From the NCBI GenBank assembly GCA_900543975.1, contig UQTI01000001.1, positions 1 to 64,000 on the forward strand: a stretch of 64,000 nt of DNA, read 5' to 3'. Shown here piece after piece: positions 34,935-43,990 of the stretch. Under the pieces are notes generated by a model. That model did not search any database. It worked only from the letters and a program-made list of their open reading frames with translations, and was not told the origin of the DNA. A program made the position numbers and the translations under genes. Source of the DNA: an uncultured Prevotella sp. GTDB taxonomy: Bacteria > Bacteroidota > Bacteroidia > Bacteroidales > Bacteroidaceae. How positions within the stretch are numbered: position 1 is the stretch's first letter; the number at the start of each line of letters is the position of its first letter.

Positions 34935-37052
34935 ATGATTGTATGTATCGCTGAGAAACCCAGCGTTGCCAAGGATATAGCTCGCATCATAGGAGCCACG
35001 AGCGCCCGTGACGGCTATATGGAAGGCAACGGCTATCAGGTGACATGGACCTTCGGACACCTCTGCACCCTCAAAGAGCCCAACGACTACACCGAAAACT
35101 GGAAGCGGTGGAGCCTCAGTGCGTTGCCCATGATACCGCCGCGCTTCGGCATAAAGCTTATCGACGACAGCGGCATAAAGAAACAGTTTGCTGTCATTGA
35201 GCGACTCATGCAGGCCGCCGACAGCATCATCAACTGTGGTGACGCCGGTCAGGAGGGAGAGCTCATACAGCGGTGGGTCATGCAGATGGCTCAAGCCAAG
35301 TGTCCTGTGAAGCGTCTGTGGATCTCGTCCATGACCGATGAGGCCATACGCGAGGGCTTTGAGGCCTTGAAGGATCAGGCGAGCTACCAGCCGCTCTATC
35401 TGGCAGGTCTCAGTCGTGCCATCGGCGACTGGATTTTAGGCATGAACGCCACGCGTCTTTACACGCTCAAGTATGGACAGAACCGTCAGGTGCTGTCCAT
35501 CGGTCGTGTGCAGACCCCCACGCTTGCCCTTATCGTCAACCGCCAGAAGGAGATCGACAACTTCAAGCCAGAGCCTTACTGGGTCCTCTCGACCGTATAT
35601 CGCGACACGCTCTTCACCGCCACTAAAGGCAAGTTTACGAGCAAAGAGGAGGGCGAGGCCGCCTTCTCAACCATTGCCGACAAGCCGTTCACCGTCACCT
35701 CTGTAGAGAAGAAAAACGGCACAGAAGCGCCGAAGCAGCTTTTCGACCTCACCTCGCTTCAGGTAGAGTGTAACCGCAAGTTTGGCTACAGCGCCGAGAC
35801 CACGCTCAACATCGTGCAGACGCTCTATGAGAAGAAGCTCTCTACCTATCCGCGTGTTGACACCCAGTATCTCAGCGACGACATCTACCCCAAGTGTCCC
35901 TCCATCCTTGCAGGTCTTGTGGGCTATGACGACGTGCTCGAACCGCTCAAGGGCAAGAACCTGAAGAAGAGCAAGAAGGTGTTTGACACGTCAAAGGTAA
36001 CCGATCACCACGCCATCATACCCACAGGCGTGCCTGCCCGTGGTCTCACCGACATGGAGCGCAATGTCTACAACCTCATAGCCTTACGCTTCATCTCCGT
36101 GTTCTACCCCGACTGCAAATTCTCCACCACCACCGTTCTCGGCAAGGTTGAAGATGTAGAGTTTAAGGTCAGCGGCAAGGAGATTCTCAGTCCGGGATGG
36201 CGACTTGTCTACATGCGCAACGTCGACAAAGACACCGTTGTTTCAAAACCCGACACCGACGAAGAAGACAGCAAGAAGGGTGATGAGGAGCGCACGCTGC
36301 CCTCGTTCGTAAAGGGTGAGAGCGGTCCCCACACGCCCACGCTCACGGAGAAGCAGACCACGCCGCCAAAATATTATACCGAAGCCACGCTCCTGCGCGC
36401 CATGGAGACGGCAGGCAAGTTTGTTGAGGACGAGACGTTGCGTGCTGCCCTTAAGGAGAACGGCATCGGCCGTCCGTCTTCGCGTGCCGGAATAATAGAA
36501 ACCCTGTTCAAGCGTCGCTACATACGTCGAGAACGCAAGAACCTTGTGGCCACCGCCACGGGCATAGAGCTTATCGACACCATTCACGAGGAGTTGCTCA
36601 AGAGCTGTGAGCTGACGGGCATCTGGGAGAAAAAGTTGCGTGACATCGAGCATAAGAAATATGATCCCGCCATGTTTATAAACGAACTGAAGCAGCAGAT
36701 CACCGACATCGTGAACGATGTGTTGCGCGACAACAGCAACCGTCATGTGACCATAACCACCGAGGAAGACCTGAAGAAGCGTCCTGCAAAGAGAACGGCA
36801 GCGGCAAAGCAGACCGCCACACGCAAGAAGCCGGCGGCGAAGAAACAGACCGACAAAGCGGCTCCTGCATCTTCCAGCGCATCAGCGGTCCCTGCTTCTT
36901 CCATCCCCTCAGCCCCCGCCGCCGCGTCGTCCCCCGACCCGTTGGTTGGTCAGCCCTGTCCTGTCTGCGGCCAAGGACACATAATAAAAGGTAAGACAGC
37001 CTATGGCTGTAGCCGTTGGCGCGAGGGATGCACGTTCCGCAAAGCTTTTTAG
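34935..37052 (+). CDS. topB: DNA topoisomerase III
   Basis: Type IA topoisomerase, 705 aa. The TOPRIM domain opens MIVCIAEKPSVAKDIARII and carries the metal site GDAGQEGELIQRW (near residue 95). GRVQTPTLALIVNRQKEI and STYPRVDTQYLSDDIY (catalytic Tyr near 310) are family signatures. After the core comes a Lys/Ala-rich linker (KRPAKRTAAAKQTATRKKPA, about 612-670) and a C-terminal zinc ribbon (CPVCGQGH, GCSRWREGCTF). The ATG at 34935 is set by the MIVCIAEKPS start; an upstream in-frame codon lies inside the purine tract. It resolves recombination and replication intermediates, presumably with a RecQ helicase not seen here. Confidence 0.95.
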   Translation: MIVCIAEKPSVAKDIARIIGATSARDGYMEGNGYQVTWTFGHLCTLKEPNDYTENWKRWSLSALPMIPPRFGIKLIDDSGIKKQFAVIERLMQAADSIINCGDAGQEGELIQRWVMQMAQAKCPVKRLWISSMTDEAIREGFEALKDQASYQPLYLAGLSRAIGDWILGMNATRLYTLKYGQNRQVLSIGRVQTPTLALIVNRQKEIDNFKPEPYWVLSTVYRDTLFTATKGKFTSKEEGEAAFSTIADKPFTVTSVEKKNGTEAPKQLFDLTSLQVECNRKFGYSAETTLNIVQTLYEKKLSTYPRVDTQYLSDDIYPKCPSILAGLVGYDDVLEPLKGKNLKKSKKVFDTSKVTDHHAIIPTGVPARGLTDMERNVYNLIALRFISVFYPDCKFSTTTVLGKVEDVEFKVSGKEILSPGWRLVYMRNVDKDTVVSKPDTDEEDSKKGDEERTLPSFVKGESGPHTPTLTEKQTTPPKYYTEATLLRAMETAGKFVEDETLRAALKENGIGRPSSRAGIIETLFKRRYIRRERKNLVATATGIELIDTIHEELLKSCELTGIWEKKLRDIEHKKYDPAMFINELKQQITDIVNDVLRDNSNRHVTITTEEDLKKRPAKRTAAAKQTATRKKPAAKKQTDKAAPASSSASAVPASSIPSAPAAASSPDPLVGQPCPVCGQGHIIKGKTAYGCSRWREGCTFRKAF

Positions 37053-37098
37053 ATGTTTCCGCAAAGCTCTTTAGGTGTTACCGCAAAGCTTTTTAGGT
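37034..37098. repeat. triplicated 22-bp end of topB
   Basis: Three direct copies of TTCCGCAAAGCTTTTTAGRTG-type sequence (21, 22 and 22 bp). The first is the real gene end (RKAF plus TAG at 37050-37052); the next two repeat the last codons and the stop beyond the gene. Confidence 0.85.
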
Positions 37099-37166
37099 GT
37101 TGATGGGGTTGGTTGACCAGTAAGGTTAACCTCTTCTCAGACAGCCCGAACTACAGAAAACAATAG

Positions 37167-37208
37167 CTGTGCCCCTACCGAAAACCATAGTTTTCGGTAG
37201 GGGCACAG
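37167..37208. terminator. perfect 19-bp hairpin after topB
   Basis: CTGTGCCCCTACCGAAAAC (37167-37185) and its exact inverse (37190-37208) around a CATA loop. No T-run follows directly, so terminator function is likely but not certain. A TAATTTTG box for the next gene is at 37252-37259, with TTG 20 bp upstream. Confidence 0.65.
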
Positions 37209-37293
37209 TCGTTTCTTAGCCTAAAGTGTTGGTTTCATGCGCTTTATTTCATAATTTTGTGGTAAATCAAACAAGCAAAATACTGCAAAAAAT

Positions 37294-37788
37294 ATGAATC
37301 TATCAGTTTTTTCTCTGCATCGTCATGCTCCCCGCATGGCCCTGCTCTTTTCGTGTCTTTTCATTGCGCTCGGTCTCGATGCGCAGAGTTTTGATGTCGG
37401 TGGCTTGACCTACACGGTTCTCCAAAACGACGCATCCGCCGTTCAGGTAACAAGAGGCAATAAACACTTCTATGACCTGACCATCCCGTCGACGGTCTCC
37501 TATAAAGACAAGAGCTACACCGTGAAGCACATCGGCAATAATGCGTTCTTCGGCAACGGATATAAGATTTATCATGATGTCGTGCTGCCGCCAACGATCG
37601 AAACCATTGGTGCCCAGGCTTTCTCAAGCAATGGTGATATGACCTCGGTCACATTTGCCTCAGGGCAGGCCCCACGTCTTCGCGTCATAGGCGAAGGGGC
37701 GTTTTATAACTGTCGGAAGATGACAACATTGTTTGAGATGCCCTCCACTCTTGAAGAGATAGGCAACAATGCATTTAGAGAATGTTGA
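37294..37788 (+). pseudogene. N-terminal fragment of BspA-like leucine-rich repeat protein, cut by TGA
   Basis: Signal peptide (MNLSVFSLHRHAPRMALLFSCLFIALGLDAQ) then the start of a BspA-type (LRR_5, Treponema pallidum-like) repeat array: IPSTVSYKDKSYTVKHIGNNAFFGNGYKIYH, LPPTIETIGAQAFSSNG, MPSTLEEIGNNAFREC. A single TGA at 37786-37788 interrupts it. Reading continues in the same frame (ALRGTFLLPENLKSIGSECF) exactly in repeat register, so one base change, not a frameshift, split the gene. The fragment alone would be a 164-aa secreted protein of little use. Promoter box at 37252-37259. Confidence 0.8.
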
Positions 37789-37791
37789 GCA

Positions 37792-40700
37792 TTGAGAGGC
37801 ACCTTTCTGTTGCCGGAAAACCTGAAGAGCATCGGCTCCGAATGTTTCAGCAGTTGTCGTAGCATCAGCGGTTTCCGCTTTGCCGTTACGTCTATGGCCG
37901 ACATGTTGAGCTCCAACAGTTGCTTTGGCTATATGCGCAACGACGCCTCGTGGGTGTGTCCTGTGTCTATAGCGCCTAATGTGGAGCGCATACCATCTTA
38001 TTTGTTTAGATCGTTAGGAAGATATAGCGTGACCTTTGAGCCAGGCAGCCGCTGTAAGGAGATTGCCGCTTATGGTCTGGAGAATGTGTGCGGCCGTTTG
38101 GAGCTGCCCGAAGGTCTTGTGACCATCGGCAACCATGCCGCTTACGGCACATATGACGGCACCCCTCCTTTGCACCTTGTGCTGCCTTCCACCGTGCAAA
38201 CCATAGGCAATTATGCTTTCGATGGTCGTTCAGACATGACGGGCGAGCTGCGTTTCGGTTCAGCCCTTACCAGCATCGGAATGTATGCTTTCTATGAATG
38301 TAAGTCACTGTCGGGCACTCTCAGCTTGCCCGCCTCTTTAACAACGCTTGGCATGTATGCTTTCAGAGACTGTACGGGCATAGAGCGTCTCGAATGGCAT
38401 GTTCCCGCACACCCTGACGGCAACAACAGGAATCCTGTGCTTTCCGACATCAATGCTGCCAATGGGCTGCAGGTTGTCATAGGTAAGGAGGTGCAGCGTG
38501 TGCCAGGCTATTTCCTTAGCAAGTGCAATGCCTCCAGCCTTACCTTTGAAGACGGATGCCAATGCACCGCCATCGGCGATGTAGCGTTCGCTGGAGCTAT
38601 GCTGTCGGGCAGCCTTGTCCTTCCGTCAACAATCACCGAGATCGGCTCTTCTGCCTTTTCGGGCAACTCTTTGCTTTCGTCCATCCACATTCCCTCGTCG
38701 GTAAATAAGATTGGCCGTTATGCTTTTTATGAATGTACGAATGTCAACAATCTCTATTTCGGTCCTGCCGAATTTACCCTTGCGGATGGCCGTGGATCTG
38801 CCGATGTATTCAACAGCTTGGGCAAGGATGCCGGTGGTGTGAATCTCACCATTGGCCGCGAGGTGAAGAAGGTGAACCAAGAAATGTTCGACAAATCCAA
38901 CATCAAGACCCTCACGTTTGAGGAAGGGGCTGTGTGTGACGAGATTGGCGCACGCGAGTTCAACTACGAGTCGTTGGAAGGTTCTCTTGTCTTGCCCTCG
39001 AAGCTGAAGAAGATCGGTTACATGGCGTTCGCCACTTCCAACATAACAAGTGTTGTTGTGCCGGAGAGCGTGACCGAGATAGGAGCCCAAGCGTTCGCTC
39101 AATGTCCTCAGTTGAGCAAGGTCGAGTTTAACGCCACTAATGTGGTTTATGCCTATGATCAACTCTACCGTGTTGGCGCTTTCTGTTGGTCTGGCGGCTT
39201 GGTCGAAGGTTACGATTTGTGGCTTGGCAACGCTGTCACCACCATTTCCGACTATTTGTTTGAAAATGGTTATATGGGTGAATATGACGGCAAGTTTGAG
39301 GTCGTGGGTGGCATTAAGGCTATTCATTTTGCTGCCGACGGTAGCCTGTCAACCATCGGAAAGTACGCTTTCTGCTCGAACCGCCTGCTCTCTGGTCGCC
39401 TTGCCTTTCCTGCCACCGTGCGCACCTTGGGCGAAAGAGCCTTTGCAGGTTGTCTGCAACTTAACGAGCTGGAGCTGCCGTCAACCCTCACAGAGGTAGG
39501 CAACAATGCGTTCTATGCGTGTGAAGCGTTGCAGAGCGTGTTTTATGATGTGCCCAACGCCAAGAGCACCAACCTGCTGCCCGTTGGTCAATGGATACCT
39601 GATGAAATGACGGGTGAACCACATGAGCAGTCGGCTTATGCCTTGACCTTAGGCCCCAACGTGGAGAGTCTTCCCGACAATTTCTGCGCTGACGCCAACA
39701 TAAGCAAGCTCACGGTTTCTGACGCCCTTAAGCTTAAGACCATTGGCGCCAAGGCCTTCTATTGTTGCAAGAACATGCAAAGCGACGTGTTGCTCTTCCA
39801 CGATGGTCTGACAAGCATTGGCGAGAGTGCTTTTTACGGTTGCGAGAAGCTTGACAAAGCCATGCGTCTGCCCGCATCGCTTGCCACCATCGGCGAGAAA
39901 GCGTTCTATGGCATCACGGTCAACGATCTTGAGTGGAACTGTGCTGCTGCCCATGAACAGGTGTTCCGTTATAGCCGTGTGTGTGTGAATGGTCACCTCA
40001 CGGTCGGCGCAACCATCACAGAGATCCCTGACAAAGCGTTCGAGGCTAACGGTCATCTGTTCTCATCGTTGTCGTTCGCTCCCGACAGCCGCTTGAAACG
40101 CATTGGCGACTGCACCTTCGGCAAGTATGTCAATTCTAAAGACGTATGCCTTACAGGTGGCACGCTCACGCTGCCCGAGACCGTAGAATATATCGGTTCG
40201 TCGGCTTTTGCAGAAACAGGCATCACGGGCGAGCTGGTGCTTCCCGCCGCTCTTAAGGAGATGGGTACGGCTGCCTTTGCCCGCTGCACAGGCCTGAAAG
40301 GTGGGTTGCAGCTGCCCGAGGGCTTGAAGAAGGTGCCAAGCTATGCCTTTGAAAACTGCGCCGGACTTGTCGGCACGCTAACCATCCCTTCTTCGGTTGA
40401 GGAAATAGGGTGGGATGCCTTTGTAAGAACAGGCTTCACAAAGCTCGTCATCGAGGATAGTGACAAGCCCCTCGCAACAGGCAACAACTTCAACAAGACA
40501 GGCGGTTGGATCATAAAGGCTCCTGCTGCCGATGCCTCTGCCACCGTCATGCGCGGTCCCAACGGCTCTACAGCCATGAGTTCTCTCGCCGTTGCTCAGG
40601 GCATGTTTGCGCTGTCGCCCATCACCGAGGCTTATGTGGGACGTGAGCTCAACTATCTTTGTGGAGCAATGATGGACCAAAGCTTTGTGCGACGTTACTA

Positions 40701-41454
40701 TTCGCCGTTCGGCCGTTCGCGCCATCTGGAGCAGATCACGGTGGGCGACGCTGTGAAAAAGCTTTTGCCTTATCAGTTTGCCAACTGTGCCAAACTGAAG
40801 AAGGTGGTCTTGCCCGAGGGCTTGGAGACCATAGGCAAGGGCACATTCCATGAGGACAGCGTGCTTGTCGAGATCAACGTTCCGCGCAGCGTGACGCTTG
40901 TCGATGAGGCTTCTTTCAACAATTGTGTGGCCCTTGAGAACATAACCATAGGTTCTGCCTCTGCACCTCAGGGACGCATGGTGAGCACCATGAACGCCGA
41001 AAAGGCTTCTGCCGCAGGCAACACCGTTATAGGTTATGGCGCGTTCTGGAACTGTGAGCGTCTCTCCTCCGTAAACCTCACCGACGCGGTTAGCGAGATT
41101 GGCGAATATGCTTTCCGCTATTGCACCTTGCTCTCGTCGTTGACCTGTGCCCGTGCCACGCCTCCCGCCGTCTACGCGAATGCGTTCAAAAACGCCGCCG
41201 ACCCGTCGTCTTGCACCCTTTATGTGCCTCTCCACTGTGCTTCGGCTTACCGTGGCAGCAATGTGTGGCAGCAGTTCTTCATAGAGGAAGCCGACCTGAC
41301 TGGCATCTCACAGCCTACCGTCGACGACATTGACGGCAGCGGCTCCGTGAAACAGCGCTTTGGTCTTGGCGGTCAACATCTGTCGTCGCCGACAAAGGGC
41401 ATCAACATCGTGCGCATGAGCAACGGTCGTGTGCGCAAGGTGGTGGTGAAATGA
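37792..41454 (+). CDS. BspA-like leucine-rich repeat surface protein, main part after the in-frame TGA
   Basis: About 1220 residues with more than thirty LRR_5 units of the form LxxIGxxAFxxCxxLxxxLxLPxxLxxIG, such as LPASLTTLGMYAFRDC and LPEGLKTIGKGTF-like segments. Such proteins of Prevotella, Tannerella and Treponema bind fibronectin, fibrinogen and other bacteria. The tail after residue 1180 (RFGLGGQHLSSP to SNGRVRKVVVK) is a T9SS type A-like sorting signal. The first usable ATG in this part is near 37894, but without the upstream signal peptide the product could not be exported, so the gene is probably inactive unless the TGA is a sequencing error, phase-like mutation or read through. Domain order is otherwise intact. 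Confidence 0.8.
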   Translation: MRGTFLLPENLKSIGSECFSSCRSISGFRFAVTSMADMLSSNSCFGYMRNDASWVCPVSIAPNVERIPSYLFRSLGRYSVTFEPGSRCKEIAAYGLENVCGRLELPEGLVTIGNHAAYGTYDGTPPLHLVLPSTVQTIGNYAFDGRSDMTGELRFGSALTSIGMYAFYECKSLSGTLSLPASLTTLGMYAFRDCTGIERLEWHVPAHPDGNNRNPVLSDINAANGLQVVIGKEVQRVPGYFLSKCNASSLTFEDGCQCTAIGDVAFAGAMLSGSLVLPSTITEIGSSAFSGNSLLSSIHIPSSVNKIGRYAFYECTNVNNLYFGPAEFTLADGRGSADVFNSLGKDAGGVNLTIGREVKKVNQEMFDKSNIKTLTFEEGAVCDEIGAREFNYESLEGSLVLPSKLKKIGYMAFATSNITSVVVPESVTEIGAQAFAQCPQLSKVEFNATNVVYAYDQLYRVGAFCWSGGLVEGYDLWLGNAVTTISDYLFENGYMGEYDGKFEVVGGIKAIHFAADGSLSTIGKYAFCSNRLLSGRLAFPATVRTLGERAFAGCLQLNELELPSTLTEVGNNAFYACEALQSVFYDVPNAKSTNLLPVGQWIPDEMTGEPHEQSAYALTLGPNVESLPDNFCADANISKLTVSDALKLKTIGAKAFYCCKNMQSDVLLFHDGLTSIGESAFYGCEKLDKAMRLPASLATIGEKAFYGITVNDLEWNCAAAHEQVFRYSRVCVNGHLTVGATITEIPDKAFEANGHLFSSLSFAPDSRLKRIGDCTFGKYVNSKDVCLTGGTLTLPETVEYIGSSAFAETGITGELVLPAALKEMGTAAFARCTGLKGGLQLPEGLKKVPSYAFENCAGLVGTLTIPSSVEEIGWDAFVRTGFTKLVIEDSDKPLATGNNFNKTGGWIIKAPAADASATVMRGPNGSTAMSSLAVAQGMFALSPITEAYVGRELNYLCGAMMDQSFVRRYYSPFGRSRHLEQITVGDAVKKLLPYQFANCAKLKKVVLPEGLETIGKGTFHEDSVLVEINVPRSVTLVDEASFNNCVALENITIGSASAPQGRMVSTMNAEKASAAGNTVIGYGAFWNCERLSSVNLTDAVSEIGEYAFRYCTLLSSLTCARATPPAVYANAFKNAADPSSCTLYVPLHCASAYRGSNVWQQFFIEEADLTGISQPTVDDIDGSGSVKQRFGLGGQHLSSPTKGINIVRMSNGRVRKVVVK

Positions 41455-41470
41455 GATTCTGAATAACATA

Positions 41471-41604
41471 AGATTTTGCGTTTTGTCTTCAACATTAATT
41501 TCCATTAATGACCCATTAATTATCATTAACACGCGCTTCACGCGGAAGATTGATGTTCATTAATGGAAATTAATGTTTTAAAAAAAGCGCGAAGCGCAAA
41601 ATCT
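41471..41604. repeat. composite palindromic ATTAAT element, copy 2
   Basis: Outer arms AGATTTTGCG (41471-41480) and CGCAAAATCT (41595-41604), inner perfect 20-bp inverse (41491-41510 with 41558-41577) built on ATTAAT. It shares 23 identical bases (41503-41525) with the inverse of 2277-2299 and the GCGCGAAGCGC end (41587-41597) with copy 1. Confidence 0.8.
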
Positions 41605-41708
41605 TTTTAAGCGATAGCTCCTATATATATATAATGTGTCGCTTTTCTTTCAAACAGCCTAAGGTTTGGAACAATAATTTTGGGCATTGTCCGTTTTTAT
41701 CATAAACA

Positions 41709-43811
41709 ATGCGCAAAGTGAGAAAACAATTTTTTTTATATACTAAGGTGTTGGCCCTTCTTGTCCTCTCCCTTTTGCTCCTTGCCGGCTGTGGCGCGGA
41801 GAAGAACATGAAGAAGGCGGAGAAGTTTATGGCCATAGGCGAATATTATGACGCTGCCTCGCAATATAAGCAAGCATACAGCAAGACGCCGCCTAAAGAG
41901 CGCGACCGTCGCGGACTGATTGCCGGCAAGATGGCTGTGTGTTATCGGAAGATCAACTCCACACCTAAGGCCGTCGCTGCCTATCGCAACATGGTGCGTT
42001 ACAACAAGGCAACTGTCGATGACCGTCTGGAGCTTGGTCGCCAGCTTCTTAAGAACGGCGACTACAAGCAGGCGGCAGAACAGTTTCGCGTGGTGCTCGA
42101 CTCCATGCCCGACAACGTCCTTGCCCGTAACGGACTGCTATCTGCCCAACAGGCACCTGTCTGGAAGAAGCAAGGCTCGCGTTACACGGTCAAGCGCATG
42201 GACGTGTTCAACTCGCGTCGCGCCGAATATTCACCCATGCTTTCTGGCGACCAGTTTGACCAACTCTATTTCACCTCCACACGCAACGATGCCACAGGCG
42301 ATGAGCTGAGTGGCATCACGGGCACAAAGAATGGCGACATCTTCGTGTCTCAGAAGGATGACAAGGGCAAATGGTCAAAGCCAGAGGTGGTGAACGGCGG
42401 CTTGAACACCGAGGCCGACGAGGGTGCCAGCTGTCTGTCGCCCGACCAGCGCGAGATGTACCTCACCCAGTGTGTCACCGACCCTTCCTATCCGCGCTAT
42501 GCGCAGATCGTGAAGTCGAACCGATCCGATGCTGCATGGGGCAAGGCGTCAAGCGTGGAGCTTACCAAGGACACACTCTCCTGCTTTGCCCATCCAGCCG
42601 TGTCGCCCGATGGCCAGTGGCTCTATTTCGTCTCTGACATGCCCGGCGGCAAGGGCGGGCTCGACATCTGGCGCGTGCGCATAACGTCTGCCGGCTATGG
42701 CGGTGTGGAGAATCTTGGGGAGCCGATAAACACGCCAGGCAACGAGATGTTTCCCACGTTCCGTCCCAACGGCGACCTCTATTTCTCGTCCGACGGTCAT
42801 CCCGGCATGGGAGGTCTCGACATCTTCATTGCTCACCCCGGCAAGACGGGACGTTATGTGCTTGAGCATCCGGGCTATCCGCTCAATTCGCAAGGCGACG
42901 ATTTCGGCATGACGTTTGAGGGCGTGAAGAACCGTGGCTTTTTCTCTTCCAACCGCAACGATGGGCGTGGCTGGGACCATATCTACAGTTTTGTGAACCC
43001 CGAAATTGTGCAGAGCGTCAAGGGATGGGTCTATGAGCAGGAGGGCTATGAGCTGCCTGCCGCTCAGGTCTACATGATCGGCAGCGACGGCACCAACCTC
43101 AAGCTGGGCGTGAAGAGCGACGGCTCGTTTGAGAAGGAGCTGACGCCGGGTGTCGAGTATATGTTCCTCGCCACATGCAAGGGCTTCCTCAACCACAAGG
43201 AGGAGCTTAAGGTGGTGCTCATGAACGACTCGCACGAGTATGTGTTGCAGTTTCCCTTGGCATCCATCACCGCCCCTGTGCTCATCGACAATATCTTCTA
43301 CGATTTTAACAAGGCAACGTTGCGACCTGAGTCGCAGACGGCTCTCGACGAGCTGGTGAAGTTGCTCAACGAGAACCCGAACGTGACGATCGAACTGTCA
43401 TCGCATTGCGATTATAAAGGCTCGTCTGCCTACAACAAGCTTCTGGCTCAGCGTCGCGCCGAGAGCGTGGTCAACTATCTTGTTGACAAAGGCATAGCCC
43501 GCGACCGTCTCTCGCCCGTTGGCTATGGCAAGGAGAAGCCCAAGACCATCAAAAAGAAACTCACCGAGAAGCTCACATGGCTTAAGGAGGGTGATGTGCT
43601 GACCGAGGAGTTCATAAAGAAGCTCGACCCCGAGAAGCAGGAGATCTGCAATCAGCTTAACCGTCGCACCGAGTTTATCGTCTTGCGCACCACCTATGGT
43701 TTGCTCGACGAGAATGGACAACTCAAGCCCAAGGCCAAGGCCAAGACTGCAAAGCCTTCATCGACAAAGGCCACGGACGCAGACAACGATTTTGATGTGT
43801 TCGTGGAATGA
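41709..43811 (+). CDS. porE: PorE-like T9SS/OmpA-family lipoprotein
   Basis: 700 aa in the order known for PorE of Porphyromonas: lipoprotein signal (LLAGC near residue 28), TPR units (residues 33-140: AEKFMAIGEYYDAASQYKQAY, LGRQLLKNGDYKQAAEQF), a PD40/WD40-like beta-propeller (about 165-440: YSPMLSGDQFDQLYFTS, FPTFRPNGDLYFSSDGHPGM), a carboxypeptidase regulatory-like domain (445-520) and an OmpA-type peptidoglycan-binding domain (530-640: FYDFNKATLRPESQTALDEL, RRAESVVNYL). PorE tethers the PorKLMN complex of the type IX secretion system to the cell wall. An alternative is a generic TPR-PD40-OmpA protein; several paralogues exist in these genomes. TAATTTTG at 41675-41682. Confidence 0.8.
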   Translation: MRKVRKQFFLYTKVLALLVLSLLLLAGCGAEKNMKKAEKFMAIGEYYDAASQYKQAYSKTPPKERDRRGLIAGKMAVCYRKINSTPKAVAAYRNMVRYNKATVDDRLELGRQLLKNGDYKQAAEQFRVVLDSMPDNVLARNGLLSAQQAPVWKKQGSRYTVKRMDVFNSRRAEYSPMLSGDQFDQLYFTSTRNDATGDELSGITGTKNGDIFVSQKDDKGKWSKPEVVNGGLNTEADEGASCLSPDQREMYLTQCVTDPSYPRYAQIVKSNRSDAAWGKASSVELTKDTLSCFAHPAVSPDGQWLYFVSDMPGGKGGLDIWRVRITSAGYGGVENLGEPINTPGNEMFPTFRPNGDLYFSSDGHPGMGGLDIFIAHPGKTGRYVLEHPGYPLNSQGDDFGMTFEGVKNRGFFSSNRNDGRGWDHIYSFVNPEIVQSVKGWVYEQEGYELPAAQVYMIGSDGTNLKLGVKSDGSFEKELTPGVEYMFLATCKGFLNHKEELKVVLMNDSHEYVLQFPLASITAPVLIDNIFYDFNKATLRPESQTALDELVKLLNENPNVTIELSSHCDYKGSSAYNKLLAQRRAESVVNYLVDKGIARDRLSPVGYGKEKPKTIKKKLTEKLTWLKEGDVLTEEFIKKLDPEKQEICNQLNRRTEFIVLRTTYGLLDENGQLKPKAKAKTAKPSSTKATDADNDFDVFVE

Positions 43812-43849
43812 TTATCGTTTTTGCCGCTTGCGAAATTTCGATAAAACAA

Positions 43850-43889
43850 AATTAGGGGTGTGTCAATTTTTTTTGACACACCCCTAATT
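43850..43889. terminator. terminator hairpin after porE
   Basis: AATTAGGGGTGTGTCAA (43850-43866) pairs perfectly with 43873-43889 around a T6 loop. The T-run is in the loop rather than the tail, so it is symmetric and may serve both strands. Confidence 0.75.
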
Positions 43890-43913
43890 GTTCATTCTGT
43901 CATCTCCTTTATT

Positions 43914-43990
43914 CTTCACTCTTCGTTCTTCACTCTTTACTCTTCGTTCTTCACTCTTCACTCTTCACTCTTCACTCTTCACTCTTCACT
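43914..43990. repeat. heptamer array at the end of the HTH membrane protein gene
   Basis: Eleven heptamers, mostly CTTCACT with CTTCGTT and CTTTACT variants. On the minus strand the TGA of the first unit (43986-43988) is the stop codon of the 237-aa gene, as at rarA. Confidence 0.9.

Noticed and set aside
37253..41454. TGA reassigned to an amino acid
   Set aside because: Other genes in the window stop at TGA (for example rarA and the hydroxyacid dehydrogenase), so only a local lesion or read-through is reasonable.
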